Source: Streptomyces scopuliridis RB72 (GTDB taxonomy: Bacteria > Actinomycetota > Actinomycetes > Streptomycetales > Streptomycetaceae). From it: a stretch of 64,000 bases of DNA. The stretch is from assembly GCF_000718095.1 (NCBI RefSeq), contig NZ_JOEI01000009.1:124001-188000 (forward strand), written 5' to 3'. Under the pieces are notes generated by a model. The model saw only the letters and a program-made list of their open reading frames with translations. It ran no database searches and was not told the origin of the DNA. Position numbers and translations under genes: made by a program. This document shows, in pieces, positions 47,606 to 57,700 of the stretch; within the stretch, counting starts at the first letter, position 1; each line of letters opens with the position of its first letter.

Positions 47606-49045
47606 TTATCGCGCTCCAGCGGGCGTACGGGCGCCGGCATCGGTGTCGGACAGATCGGCGGGCGAGGCCAGGTGACCCAGCACGGCGGTGGCGGCGGCGA
47701 CCTGGGGGGAGACCAGGTGGGTACGGCCGCCCTTGCCCTGCCGGCCCTCGAAGTTGCGGTTGGAGGTGGACGCGGAGCGCTCGCCGGGCGCGAGTTGGTC
47801 GGGGTTCATGCCCAGACACATCGAGCAGCCCGCGTGGCGCCACTCCGCTCCCGCGGCGGTGAAGACCTTGTCCAGGCCCTCTTCGACGGCCTGGAGGGCG
47901 ACCCGTACCGAACCGGGGACCACCAGCATCCGTACACCGTCCGCGACTTTGCGGCCGTCGAGCAGCGAGGCCGCCGAGCGCAGGTCCTCGATACGGCCGT
48001 TGGTGCAGGAGCCTACGAAGACGGTGTCGACCCTGATGTCGCGCAGCGCCTGCCCGGCGGTCAACCCCATGTATTCCAGGGCCCTTTCGGCGGCGTGGCG
48101 CTCCGAGGCGTCCTCGTACGAAGCCGGGTCGGGGACGTTCGCGGAGAGCGGCGCTCCCTGGCCGGGGTTGGTGCCCCAGGTGACGAACGGGGCCAGTTCC
48201 GCGGCGTCGATGAAGACCTCGGCGTCGAAGACCGCGTCGTCGTCGGTGCGCAGCGTCCGCCAGTAGGCGACCGCCGCGTCCCAGTCCGCGCCCTCGGGGG
48301 CGTGGTCGCGGCCCTTGAGGTAGGTGAAGGTGGTCTCGTCGGGGGCGATCATGCCCGCCCTGGCCCCGGCTTCGATGGACATGTTGCAGATGGTCATCCG
48401 CGCTTCCATCGAGAGCTTCTCGATGGCGGAGCCCCGGTATTCGAGGATGTAGCCCTGGCCGCCGCCGGTGCCGATCCTCGCGATGATCGCGAGGATCAGG
48501 TCCTTCGCGGTGACCTCGGCGGGCAGTTCGCCCTCGACCGTGATCGCCATGGTCCTGGGGCGGGCCAGCGGCAGCGTCTGGGTGGCCAGGACATGCTCGA
48601 CCTGGCTGGTGCCGATGCCGAACGCCAGCGCGCCGAAGGCGCCGTGGGTGGAGGTGTGACTGTCGCCGCAGACCACGGTGGTGCCGGGCTGGGTCAGCCC
48701 CAGCTGCGGGCCCACGACATGGACGACGCCCTGCTCGACATCGCCGAGCGGATGCAGCCGTACGCCGAAGTCGGCGCAGTTCTTACGGAGCGTCTCCAAC
48801 TGGACACGGGAGACGGGGTCCGCGATGGGCTTGTCGATGTCGAGGGTGGGGGTGTTGTGGTCCTCGGTCGCGATGGTGAGGTCGAGCCGCCGGACCTTCC
48901 GGTCGCTCATCCGCAGGCCGTCGAAGGCCTGGGGGCTGGTCACCTCGTGCAGCAGGTGCAGATCGATGAAGAGGAGGTCGGGCTCGCCCTCTGCGCGCCG
49001 GACGACATGATCGTCCCAGACCTTCTCCGCGAGTGTCCTACCCAT
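47606..49045 (-). CDS. leuC: 3-isopropylmalate dehydratase large subunit
   Basis: A 479-residue aconitase-family subunit. The 4Fe-4S cysteines are in [12 protein letters not shown] and in CSMCLGMN near the C-terminus. The N-terminal [12 protein letters not shown] and [19 protein letters not shown] blocks match LeuC. First gene of leuCD; the 181-bp gap to ndgR holds divergent promoters. Confidence 0.97.
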   Translation of the reverse strand: MGRTLAEKVWDDHVVRRAEGEPDLLFIDLHLLHEVTSPQAFDGLRMSDRKVRRLDLTIATEDHNTPTLDIDKPIADPVSRVQLETLRKNCADFGVRLHPLGDVEQGVVHVVGPQLGLTQPGTTVVCGDSHTSTHGAFGALAFGIGTSQVEHVLATQTLPLARPRTMAITVEGELPAEVTAKDLILAIIARIGTGGGQGYILEYRGSAIEKLSMEARMTICNMSIEAGARAGMIAPDETTFTYLKGRDHAPEGADWDAAVAYWRTLRTDDDAVFDAEVFIDAAELAPFVTWGTNPGQGAPLSANVPDPASYEDASERHAAERALEYMGLTAGQALRDIRVDTVFVGSCTNGRIEDLRSAASLLDGRKVADGVRMLVVPGSVRVALQAVEEGLDKVFTAAGAEWRHAGCSMCLGMNPDQLAPGERSASTSNRNFEGRQGKGGRTHLVSPQVAAATAVLGHLASPADLSDTDAGARTPAGAR

Positions 49046-49191
49046 CGCTTTCCCTCCGACCGGCTCTCACAGCCGGCGCTCCTAGAGATATGTGGGCCCA
49101 CGTCCGTTCCCCACGTACCGGACGTCGCCTGGAGACCCGTCGGTCCGCGGGCCCGTACATACAGGTTGGCAAGTTCCCTGGGAAATTGAAC

Positions 49192-49216
49192 TTGCGTTTC
49201 ACAGAGTGAGACGCGA
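49192..49216. promoter_or_regulatory. Imperfect palindrome in the leuC-ndgR gap (candidate NdgR site)
   Basis: TTGCGTTTCAC (49192-49202), spacer AGA, GTGAGACGCGA (49206-49216): the arms are complementary at 9 of 11 positions. It is 10-35 bp before the ndgR start and in the divergent region where IclR-type NdgR binds in S. coelicolor. Assignment to NdgR is inferred from position. Confidence 0.5.
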
Positions 49217-49226
49217 GTATCGTTTC

Positions 49227-49943
49227 ATGGACAACTCTAGCGGCGTCGGCGTTCTCGACAAGGCTGCTCTGGTATTGAGCGCCCTGGAGTCCGGTCCGGC
49301 CACCCTCGCCGGACTGGTCGCGGCGACCGGGCTCGCACGGCCCACGGCCCACAGACTGGCCGTGGCACTGGAACATCACCGGCTGGTGGCGAGGGACATG
49401 CAGGGCCGGTTCATTCTCGGCCCGCGGCTGGCCGAGCTGGCCGCCGCGGCCGGCGAGGACCGTCTGCTGGCCACGGCCGGACCCGTACTCACACATCTGC
49501 GGGACATGACCGGCGAGAGCGCGCAGCTCTACCGACGCCAGGGTGATATGCGGATATGCGTGGCGGCGGCGGAGCGGCTCTCCGGACTGCGGGACACGGT
49601 CCCGGTCGGCTCCACGCTCACGATGAAGGCGGGCTCCTCGGCCCAGATCCTGATGGCCTGGGAGGAGCCCGAGCGGCTGCACCGCGGTCTCCAGGGGGCC
49701 AGGTTCACGGCGACGGCGCTCTCGGGCGTACGGCGCAGGGGCTGGGCCCAGTCGATCGGCGAGCGCGAGCCGGGGGTGGCCTCGGTCTCCGCGCCGGTAC
49801 GGGGGCCCTCCAACCGCGTGGTCGCGGCGGTCTCGGTATCCGGACCGATCGAGCGGCTCACCCGGCACCCGGGCCGGATGCACGCGCAGGCCGTGATAGA
49901 CGCGGCGGGCCGGCTGAGCGAGGCCCTGCGCCGCAGCGGCTGA
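49227..49943 (+). CDS. ndgR: NdgR IclR-type regulator of amino-acid synthesis
   Basis: A 238-residue IclR-family protein. N-terminal winged helix (LAGLVAATGLARPTAHRLAV, about residues 29-48), then the effector domain with ESAQLYRRQGDMRICVAAAE and the family-typical GWAQSIGEREPGVASVSAPV. It is divergent from leuCD, as S. coelicolor NdgR, which controls leucine and other amino-acid genes. The ATG at 49227 is used; the upstream ribosome binding site is weak. Confidence 0.93.
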   Translation: MDNSSGVGVLDKAALVLSALESGPATLAGLVAATGLARPTAHRLAVALEHHRLVARDMQGRFILGPRLAELAAAAGEDRLLATAGPVLTHLRDMTGESAQLYRRQGDMRICVAAAERLSGLRDTVPVGSTLTMKAGSSAQILMAWEEPERLHRGLQGARFTATALSGVRRRGWAQSIGEREPGVASVSAPVRGPSNRVVAAVSVSGPIERLTRHPGRMHAQAVIDAAGRLSEALRRSG

Positions 49944-50157
49944 TCCGCCGCCGCCAGACCCCCAGGGCCTGTCGTCTCACGCTCCCCCGCCGCACTCCCC
50001 GTTACGTACGTTCCACTGCCCGCTCACACCGGCAGGCCGCTCCAGCGCCGCAGCGGCCGGGCCGGTACCGCCGGACCGCACAGGCCGGCGGAGGAGTCCA
50101 ACAGGCGCTCAGGCAGCGGCGGTTGACAGCGCGGTGGCGGCGGCCGTGGACAGCGGA

Positions 50158-50185
50158 AAGGCCCTCCCGCGAACGGAAGGGCCTT
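50158..50185 (-). terminator. Terminator of the tRNA cluster
   Basis: AAGGCCCT (50158-50165) and AGGGCCTT (50178-50185), a perfect 8-bp inverted pair with a 12-base loop, 16 bp past the last tRNA on the minus strand. The 258 bp from ndgR to the first tRNA hold no gene. Confidence 0.7.
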
Positions 50186-50201
50186 CTCGTACTACTTGAT
50201 G

Positions 50202-50274
50202 TACCCCCGACCGGATTCGAACCGGCGCTACTGCCGTGAGAGGGCAGCGTGCTAGGCCGCTACACAACGGGGGC
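50202..50274 (-). tRNA. tRNA-Glu (CUC)
   Basis: 73 nt. Acceptor GCCCCCG with a G1-U72 pair, anticodon stem CTGCC/GGCAG with loop CTCTCAC (anticodon CTC), and T-loop TTCGAAT. CCA is not encoded. Confidence 0.96.
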
Positions 50275-50290
50275 ATGGACCGAAGTCCAG

Positions 50291-50362
50291 CTGGGCTACC
50301 AGGACTCGAACCTAGAACAACGGAACCAGAAACCGTCGTGTTGCCAATTACACCATAGCCCA
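50291..50362 (-). tRNA. tRNA-Gln (CUG)
   Basis: 72 nt. Acceptor TGGGCTA/TAGCCCA, discriminator G, anticodon loop TTCTGGT (anticodon CTG), T-loop TTCGAGT. CCA is not encoded. Confidence 0.96.
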
Positions 50363-50378
50363 TAGTGGTTTAGACCAG

Positions 50379-50451
50379 TACCCCCGACCGGATTCGAACC
50401 GGCGCTACCGCCTTGAGAGGGCGGCGTGCTAGGCCGCTACACAACGGGGGC
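50379..50451 (-). tRNA. tRNA-Glu (CUC)
   Basis: 73 nt. As the other Glu copies, except for a CCGCC/GGCGG anticodon stem and loop CTCTCAA. Anticodon CTC. Confidence 0.96.
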
Positions 50452-50512
50452 CCTAGCGATCCTGCATCGACGTATCCGGGTGCGACCCGAAGGCATCGGA
50501 GAGAAGGATCTG

Positions 50513-50585
50513 TACCCCCGACCGGATTCGAACCGGCGCTACTGCCGTGAGAGGGCAGCGTGCTAGGCCGCTACACAACGGGGGC
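50513..50585 (-). tRNA. tRNA-Glu (CUC)
   Basis: 73 nt, identical in sequence to the Glu copy at 50202 over the mature region. Anticodon CTC. Confidence 0.96.
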
Positions 50586-50604
50586 GTTGCAGAGAACATC
50601 TGCG

Positions 50605-50676
50605 CTGGGCTACCAGGACTCGAACCTAGACTAACGGAACCAGAAACCGTCGTGCTGCCAATTACACCATAGCCCA
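50605..50676 (-). tRNA. tRNA-Gln (CUG)
   Basis: 72 nt; differs from the other Gln gene at a few D-loop and variable-loop bases. Anticodon CTG. First in transcription order. Confidence 0.96.
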
Positions 50677-50763
50677 CCAAAACTGAACCCCCATGCGGGG
50701 GTTTGTCTGGCTTACGTCTCCCGGTCGGACCTTTCGGTCTTCTTGGGCGGCGCAGGAAGAACA

Positions 50764-51483
50764 TTACCCGATCGCGGACAGCGCTCCAAAACGGGTATCG
50801 CCGCGCAGCAGGCCGGGAAGCTGGCCGAGATCGGTGATCCGTACCAGCTCGGGGCGCCCGCCGATCCCGCCCCGGTCCAGCCAGACCCCGGCGAGTCCCG
50901 CGGCCACCGCCCCGCCGGCGTCGGTGTCCGGCTCGTTGCCCACGTACGCCACCTCCCCGGGGTCCAGCGCCAGCGCGTCGCAGGCGGCGTGGAAGGCGGC
51001 GGCGTCGGGCTTCGCGACCCCCAGCTCGGCCGCGCACAGCACCGCTTCGAAGTGGTCCCGTACCCCCAGGACGCGCAGCTTGCGGTCCTGGTTGCGGATG
51101 CTGGAATTCGACAGGACGGCCTGCCGGTAGTCGGCGGCGAGCCCGTCCAGCACGGCGAGGCTGTCGGGAAACAGCGACCAGGCGGACTCGAAGTGAACGA
51201 TGTACCGCTCGAACCAGGCGTCCGCCTCCGCGTCGCTCAGTTCGGCCCCGAGGAACATCCGCACGCGGTCGCGCCGCTGCCCCTGGAAGTCGGTCTCCCC
51301 CGCGGCGAACCGGTCCCAGTTCAGATCGGTGATCTCCCGCCAACGCCCGAGGGCCCGGTCGACCGTGGGAAATCGGTCGGCCAGGCCCTCGGCGGCGAGA
51401 TGACCCCGCATGCCGGCGCGGTCCGCGCTGGTGTAGTCGAAGAGAGTGTCGTCGATGTCCCAGAGGACGGCCCGAATCGCCAT
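50764..51483 (-). CDS. HAD-superfamily hydrolase
   Basis: A 239-residue HAD phosphatase. Motif I AVLWDIDDTLFDYTS (Asp nucleophile about residue 9 and Asp11), motif II LSNSSI, motif III KPDAAAF with Lys, motif IV VGNEPDTDAGGA. It has a four-helix cap (about 15-90). The ATG at 51483 begins MAIRAVLWDIDDT. Immediately upstream lies a truncated copy of its own 5' end. Substrate unknown; phosphoglycolate-like or nucleotide phosphatase activity is possible. Confidence 0.88.
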   Translation of the reverse strand: MAIRAVLWDIDDTLFDYTSADRAGMRGHLAAEGLADRFPTVDRALGRWREITDLNWDRFAAGETDFQGQRRDRVRMFLGAELSDAEADAWFERYIVHFESAWSLFPDSLAVLDGLAADYRQAVLSNSSIRNQDRKLRVLGVRDHFEAVLCAAELGVAKPDAAAFHAACDALALDPGEVAYVGNEPDTDAGGAVAAGLAGVWLDRGGIGGRPELVRITDLGQLPGLLRGDTRFGALSAIG

Positions 51484-51529
51484 GACACGACGGTACCCCG
51501 CTACGCCCCCACGGCTGGGGGTTCGGGGG

Positions 51530-51598
51530 TCATCCCCCGATGTACGCAGCGTCGAAGAGGGTGTCGTCGATGTCCCACAGCACGGCGCGTATCCGCAT
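51530..51598 (-). pseudogene. Truncated duplicate of the HAD gene 5' end
   Basis: Reads MRIRAVLWDIDDTLFD, then AAYIGG and stop: the first 16 codons of the HAD gene with synonymous and few non-synonymous changes, then unrelated sequence. At the DNA level 51551-51617 is an imperfect direct repeat of 51436-51501, extending past the start into the shared GGTACCCCGC leader. It is too short to function and is a remnant of a tandem duplication. Confidence 0.8.
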
Positions 51599-51625
51599 AA
51601 CACCGACGGTACCCCGCGACGGTTC

Positions 51626-53098
51626 TCAGGACGTCAGCTTCGCCAGGGCCGCGTCGATCCGGGACAGGGTGCGCTCGCGGCCCAGGATCTCCAGGGACTC
51701 GAAGAGCGGCAGGCCCACCGTGCGGCCCGTGACCGCGACGCGGACCGGGGCCTGGGCCTTGCCCAGCTTGAGGCCGTGCTCCTCGCCGGCCGCGAGCACC
51801 GCGTTCTTGAGCGCTTCGGCGTTCCACTCCGCCTCGGCGATCTTCGTACGGGCCGTGGCCAGCAGCGCGTCGGCGCCCGGCTTCATCGCCTTCGTCCAGG
51901 ACGCCTCGTCCTCCACGGGCGCGTCGAGGAAGAGGAAGTCGACATTGGCGGTGATGTCCGAGAGCACCGTGACCCGGGTCTGGGCCAGCGGGGCCAGCGC
52001 CTCGAAGGCCGTGGCGTCGAAGGACTCCGGCGCCCAGGGCGCGTGCGGGGCCTTCAGCCAGGGGCCGCACGCCTCGATGAACGTCTTCACATCCAGCTGC
52101 CGGATGTGGTCGGCGTTGATCGCCTCGGCCTTCTTCAGGTCGAAGCGGGCCGGATTGGCGTTGACGTCCGCGATGTCGAACGCGGCGACCATCTCCTCCA
52201 TCGAGAAGATGTCGCGGTCCGCGGCGAGCGACCAGCCCAGCAGCGAGAGGTAGTTGAGCAGTCCCTCGGGCAGGAAGCCGCGCTCGCGGTAGAGGTTGAG
52301 GGACGCCTGCGGATCGCGCTTGGAGAGCTTCTTGTTGCCCTCGCCCATGACGTACGGGAGGTGTCCGAACGCCGGGATCTCCTTCGCGATGCCCAGCTCG
52401 ATCAGCGCTTTGTAGAGCGCGACCTGGCGCGGGGTGGAGGAGAGCAGGTCCTCGCCGCGCAGTACGTGGGTGATCTCCATCAGCGCGTCGTCGACCGGGT
52501 TGACGAGCGTGTAGAGCGGGGCGCCGTTGGCGCGCACGATGCCGTAGTCCGGGACGTTCTCCGGGGTGAAGGTCAGCTCGCCGCGGACCAGGTCCGTGAA
52601 GGTGATCGGCTCGTCGGGCATCCGGAAGCGGACGATGGAGGTCCGGCCCTCGGCCTCGTACGCCGCCTTCTGCTCCGCGGTCAGATCGCGGCACTGGCCG
52701 TCGTACCCCGAGGGCCGGCCGGCCGCGCGGGCCGCCTCGCGGCGCGCGTCCAGCTCCTCGGTGGTGCAGTAGCAGTGGTACGCGTGGCCCGCGGCGAGCA
52801 GCTTCTCGGCGGCGTCGCGGTAGAGGTCCATCCGCTGCGACTGGCGGTACGGTGCGTGCGGCCCGCCGATCTCGGGGCCCTCGTCCCAGTCGAGCCCCAG
52901 CCAGCGCATCGAGTCGAGCAGCTGCGCGTACGACTCCTCGGAGTCGCGCGCCGCGTCGGTGTCCTCGATACGGAAGACCATGGTGCCGCCGCTGTGCCGG
53001 GCGAACGCCCAGTTGAACAGGGCGGTGCGGACCAGTCCCACATGGGGGTTGCCGGTCGGCGAGGGACAGAAACGTACACGGACGGGTCCGTTAGCCAC
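51626..53098 (-). CDS. gltX: Glutamyl-tRNA synthetase
   Basis: A 490-residue class I synthetase. The HIGH-like [18 protein letters not shown] (about residues 13-30) and KMSKS-like [12 protein letters not shown] are present. GTG start, overlapping the FAH-family gene by eight bases. It sits beside a tRNA-Glu/Gln cluster; in organisms lacking GlnRS this enzyme also misacylates tRNA-Gln for GatCAB correction (family knowledge). Confidence 0.96.
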   Translation of the reverse strand: MANGPVRVRFCPSPTGNPHVGLVRTALFNWAFARHSGGTMVFRIEDTDAARDSEESYAQLLDSMRWLGLDWDEGPEIGGPHAPYRQSQRMDLYRDAAEKLLAAGHAYHCYCTTEELDARREAARAAGRPSGYDGQCRDLTAEQKAAYEAEGRTSIVRFRMPDEPITFTDLVRGELTFTPENVPDYGIVRANGAPLYTLVNPVDDALMEITHVLRGEDLLSSTPRQVALYKALIELGIAKEIPAFGHLPYVMGEGNKKLSKRDPQASLNLYRERGFLPEGLLNYLSLLGWSLAADRDIFSMEEMVAAFDIADVNANPARFDLKKAEAINADHIRQLDVKTFIEACGPWLKAPHAPWAPESFDATAFEALAPLAQTRVTVLSDITANVDFLFLDAPVEDEASWTKAMKPGADALLATARTKIAEAEWNAEALKNAVLAAGEEHGLKLGKAQAPVRVAVTGRTVGLPLFESLEILGRERTLSRIDAALAKLTS

Positions 53099-53876
53099 GC
53101 TTGATCACCTTGTTGGTGAGAGTGCCGATGCCTTCGATGGTGACGGCGACCTCGTCGCCGACGCTGAGGGGGCCGACCCCGGCGGGGGTGCCCGTGAGGA
53201 TGACGTCGCCCGGGAGCAGCGTCATGGCCTCGGTGATGTGGACGATCACGTCCTCGATGGAGCGGATCATCTCGCTCGTCCGGCCCAGTTGGCGTTGCTC
53301 GCCGTTGACCGTGCACTGGAGGGTGAGGTCGGAGGGGTCGAGGTCGGTCTCCACCCAGGGGCCGAGCGGGCACGAGGTGTCGAAGCCCTTGGCGCGGGAC
53401 CACTGGTTCTCGCTGCGCTGGGTGTCTCGGGCCGTGACGTCGTTGGCGCAGGTGTAGCCGAAGATGACGTCCTTCACGCGCTCGCGCGGGACCTCGCGGC
53501 ACATCCGGCCGATGACGACGGCGAGTTCGGCCTCGTAGTGGACCTCCTGCGAGAAGGAGGGGTACTCGATGGCGTCGCCGGTGCCGATCAGCGCGGTGGT
53601 CGGCTTGAGGAAGACGACGGGGACTTCCGGTACGGCGTTGCCCAGTTCGGCCGCGTGATCGGCGTAGTTGCGGCCGATGCCGAGGATCTTGTTGCCGATC
53701 ACGGGCGGCAGGAGGCGGACCTTGCTCAGCGGGACCTTGGTGCCGGAGAGCTCGAAGTCGGCGTACGGAATGCCCTTGATGATGTCGAGGACGAGGCCGG
53801 CGGGGTCGCCGCTGCCGTCGCCCTCGACCGCGCCGAAGGCGACATTGCCGTCGATGGAGAATCTGGCGATGCGCAC
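53091..53876 (-). CDS. Fumarylacetoacetate hydrolase-family protein
   Basis: A 261-residue FAH-family metal-dependent hydrolase/decarboxylase. [20 protein letters not shown], the metal-binding ExE in [13 protein letters not shown], and [16 protein letters not shown] are the usual signatures. It likely acts on a 2-oxo dicarboxylate or acylpyruvate. It overlaps gltX by eight bases. GTG start. Confidence 0.92.
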   Translation of the reverse strand: MRIARFSIDGNVAFGAVEGDGSGDPAGLVLDIIKGIPYADFELSGTKVPLSKVRLLPPVIGNKILGIGRNYADHAAELGNAVPEVPVVFLKPTTALIGTGDAIEYPSFSQEVHYEAELAVVIGRMCREVPRERVKDVIFGYTCANDVTARDTQRSENQWSRAKGFDTSCPLGPWVETDLDPSDLTLQCTVNGEQRQLGRTSEMIRSIEDVIVHITEAMTLLPGDVILTGTPAGVGPLSVGDEVAVTIEGIGTLTNKVIKRG

Positions 53877-54032
53877 GGGATGCTGTCGCCCCTCACTCTT
53901 GCTCGCTGGTCTGGAGACTGACGCTCCAGGCTAGCGCGGCGGCACGCGGTGCCGCCCTCGCGCGGGACGGAGCGGCCGTCCCGGCGAGGGAAGGGCGGAA
54001 GCGGATCACCCGGATTCGGGGCCGGCGGGAAC

Positions 54033-54209
54033 CTACGGGGCGACGGGCGCGTCCATGAGGGTCGTACGGCGGGGGTTGGCGGTGCGGTTCGGCAGCTCGA
54101 CAGAGTGCTCCGGGTGCTCCACGGGGACCAGTTCCTCGGCGTCCTTCAGATGCGCCAGCGTGGTGCGCCGGGGGTTGGCGGTGGTGCGGAAGATCGTCGT
54201 CGTCTTCAT
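54033..54209 (-). CDS. Small protein with a duplicated TANPRRTTL motif
   Basis: A 58-residue frame starting MKTTTIFRTTANPRRTTLAH. The motif RTANPRRTTL occurs again near the C-terminus (NRTANPRRTTLMDAPVAP). The two copies use different synonymous codons at five consecutive positions (Arg, Arg, Thr, Thr, Leu), strongly suggesting selection on the peptide. An in-frame ATG 20 codons earlier (54269) could also start it. No recognised family, no Cys and no membrane segment. It is divergent from conservon 1. A peptide precursor or small adaptor are possibilities, not shown. Confidence 0.6.
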   Translation of the reverse strand: MKTTTIFRTTANPRRTTLAHLKDAEELVPVEHPEHSVELPNRTANPRRTTLMDAPVAP

Positions 54210-54784
54210 CTCTGCTGTCAGACCCTGTCGGTGTACGGGCGCCGGGGCGCCGCTTGTCGGATATGCCATCCCTGTAAAGCGTCAGGCTAAACACCCAATT
54301 CCCCGGCGGAGCGGGCATCGATCGGCGATCACCGTGTGAGTTTGCTCACGACTCGCCGGGCATTTCTCACATTACGGACGGGGCCCGACAGTCAAGGAAA
54401 CGGACAATGCGCTACTGAACGTTACATTCCGCTCCTGATCATGAGGACTGGGACACCCCCCACCCGTAAGTGGCTCGTCAATAAAAGTCCCTTTCCTCCG
54501 CGAACCCTTTCTACGGCTTGTGATGCGCCGCTCACACCGTGTCATTCAGGTCACACGGCTGCCGCCTGCCCTTGTTGGAGATCCTGCACTGTGCTGGAAT
54601 TCCCCCCACCGCCGCGGGTTTCAAGTACCGGCGCGCAGGGGCGCAACGCAGCGCCGAGTGGCGGTGGGGAAGGGGAGCAAGCGCCGGTCACTCACGACCA
54701 CCATGGGGAGCGCTCAGCGCCCCACGACGCCGACACCGTCCCGCCGTTCGCGGGGGGACGCCTGGTCCAGAGGTTGCGACGCTA
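54210..54784. promoter_or_regulatory. Upstream region of conservon 1 with shared element
   Basis: A 575-bp gap. At 54591-54602 the 12-mer GTGCTGGAATTC recurs exactly upstream of cvnA2 (60033-60044). TTGTTG (54572-54577) is 17 bp from TGGAAT (54595-54600), so the element may be the -10 region of a cvn promoter. AGAGGTTG eight bases before the cvnA1 GTG, also present before cvnA2, is the probable ribosome binding site. The region is relatively AT-rich around 54350-54450. No other gene seen. Confidence 0.5.
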
Positions 54785-57700
54785 GTGCAGGGACGTTTCA
54801 AGAGGGATAGCAGCGCTGCGGCGGAGCAGGAGTCCCGTGGCGGAACCGACCGCGGCTCCTCGCCCCAGCACACCCAGAACCCGGGCCCGGCACCGTCGGG
54901 CGAGACCGGCGGCCGTGCGGGACGCCCCGGGGCGGCTCCTGGTGGCGCCGGGTCCCCGGCCACGCCCCAGTCAGCGCCCAAGGCAGCGGCGCCGACTGAC
55001 GCCGGGTCACGAATAGCGCTGCGCAACTGGCGCATCAGCACGCGCCTGGTGGCGCTGCTCACCCTCCCCGTGGTCGCGGCCACCACCCTGGGTGGACTCC
55101 GGATCAACGAGTCGATGAATGACATGCAGCAGCTGGAGCACATGCAGCTGCTCACCAAGATGACCAAGGAGGCGACCAGCCTGGCCGCCGCGCTCCAGCT
55201 GGAGCGTGACGAGTCGGCGGGTCCGCTCAACAACGGTGTCAATCCGAAGGACTTCAAGGTCCAGGACCGCCGTACGTCGACCGACCGCGCGAAGAGGGCG
55301 TTCCTCGACGCCACGGTCGACATCGGCAATACCGACGGCGACCAGGCGCTGGAGAGCATCCGCTCGAACGTCAACCAGATCGCCACCCAGGTCAACAAGA
55401 TCAGCGAAATCCGCAAGGGCGCCTACACCTCGGACGCGGACTCGCTGACGGTCGACGCGTACAGCGGACTGATCGACTCGCTGCTCAGCCTCTCGCAGGA
55501 CATGGCGCAGGCGACCAGCAACCCGGACATGATCAAGCGGACCCGTGCGCTGGCCGCGTTCTCGTCCGCCAAGGAGTACGCGTCGATCCAGCGGGCGATC
55601 ATCGCCGCCGCGCTGCCGGCCGACCCGAAGACCAAGGGCAAGCTCACCGAGAACGACCGCCTCTACGGTCTGGCCGCTGCCACCAAGGAGAAGAACGCCC
55701 TCACCTCCTTCAGCCGGCTGTACGAGTCGATGGGCGGCAACGCCGAGGAGCTGATGGCTCCGCTCAACGGCCAGGGCAACCCGGAGATCCAGGCGTCCGA
55801 GAAGTACGCGGACCGCGTCCTCGCCACCACCGACGGGCTCCAGACGCAGCCCAACCGCTCGTATCTGGACTGGACCGACCAGGCGTCTACGCGGATCGAC
55901 GCGATGAAGACCATCGAGGCCACGCTGCTGGGCGAGATGGAGGGCAAGGCCCGCGAGCTGCGCACCAGTTCGCAGCAGGACGCGATCATCAACGCCGCCG
56001 TGATCCTGCTCGTGCTCGGGGTCTCGCTGGTCGGCGCCTTCGTGGTGGCCCGCTCCATGATCCGCTCGCTGCGCCGGCTCCAGGACACCGCGACGCGGGT
56101 CGCCCAGGACCGGCTGCCCGAGCTGGTCAAGCAGCTCTCGGACTCGGACCCGCAGGATGTCGACACCTCGGTCGAGTCGGTCGGTGTGCACTCCAAGGAC
56201 GAGATCGGAAAGGTCGCCGCGGCCTTCGACGACGTGCACCGCGAGGCGGTCAGGCTCGCGGCCGAGCAGGCCCTCCTGCGAGGCAACGTCAACGCGATGT
56301 TCACCAACCTCTCGCGCCGCAGCCAGGGCCTCATCCAGCGCCAGCTGTCCCTCATCTCCGAGCTGGAGTCCCGCGAGGCCGACCCGGACCAGCTCTCCTC
56401 GCTCTTCAAGCTCGACCACCTCGCGACCCGTATGCGCCGTAACGGTGAGAACCTCCTCGTCCTCGCGGGCGAGGAGCCGGGCCGCCGCTGGACCCGTCCC
56501 GTCCCGCTGGTCGACGTGCTCCGTGCCGCCGCCTCCGAGGTGGAGCAGTACGAGCGCATCGAACTCGCCTCGGTGCCCACGACCGAGGTCGCGGGCCGGG
56601 TCGTCAACGACCTCGTTCACCTCCTCGCCGAGCTGCTGGAGAACGCCACGTCGTTCTCCAGCCCGCAGACGAAGGTCCGGGTCACCGGTCACGCGCTGCC
56701 CGACGGGCGGGTGCTCGTCGAGATCCACGACACCGGTATCGGCCTCTCGCCCGAGGACCTCGCGGCGATCAACGAGCGGCTCGCCTCGCCGCCCACCGTG
56801 GATGTCTCGGTCTCGCGCCGCATGGGTCTGTTCGTGGTCGGCCGGCTCTCGCTGCGACACGGCATCCGGATCCAGCTGCGCCCCTCCGACTCGGGCGGTA
56901 CGACCGCGCTGGTCATGCTGCCCGTCGATGTCGCCCACGGCGGCAAGAAGGGCCCGGTGGGCCGGCCGGGCGCGGGCGTCGGTCCCGGCGGCCAGAACGG
57001 CGCGGGCCAGGCTCCCGCCGGTACGGGCGGCCAGTTGACCGGTGCTCCCGGTACGGCCGGTGGCGGCCGCCCCGGTGTCAGTGCCGGAAGTGCGGGAACG
57101 GGCGGCGGTCTGCTCGGCTCGGGTGCGCCGCGCGGTCAGGTGGGCGCCGGTACGGGCCCGCGCGCCGCGCTGCCGTCCCGCGACGGCACACAGGGCGGAG
57201 CGCCGGGCGGCTCCCAGGGCGGTGGATCGCGCGATCCGCAGCGTCAGGGTTCCGGTCAGCCCAGTGTCTTCAGCCAGAACGCCTTCGGTGCGCCGCCCCA
57301 GAGCGGGCCCGGCCAGGGCGGTCAGGGCCAGGGGCAGGGCCGTACGGACCGTCCCGGCGCGCAGAGCGGACCGAACAGCAGGCAGGACCAGGGTGTCCGG
57401 GCCGGCCAGGGCGGTCAGAACGGCTTCAGCGGCCACGCCCAGAACGCCTTCCAGCAGGGCCAGCAGGGCGGCGCCCCCGACCGCGGCCGGCAGCTTCCGC
57501 CGCCCGGCGGACCGCGCGCCGAACTGCCCGGCGGCAACCCGCAGCCCCAGCGCCCGCAGACGACGAGCTGGGGCAGCGAGCAGCCGGCCGTCCCGCCGCG
57601 TCCCTCGCTGGACGCCCCGCGCGGTCACGAGGAGCACGAGTCCACCGGCCAGTTCACCGGGCCGACGGCCGAGCAGCAGGGCCCCGGTTCCACGTCGGAG

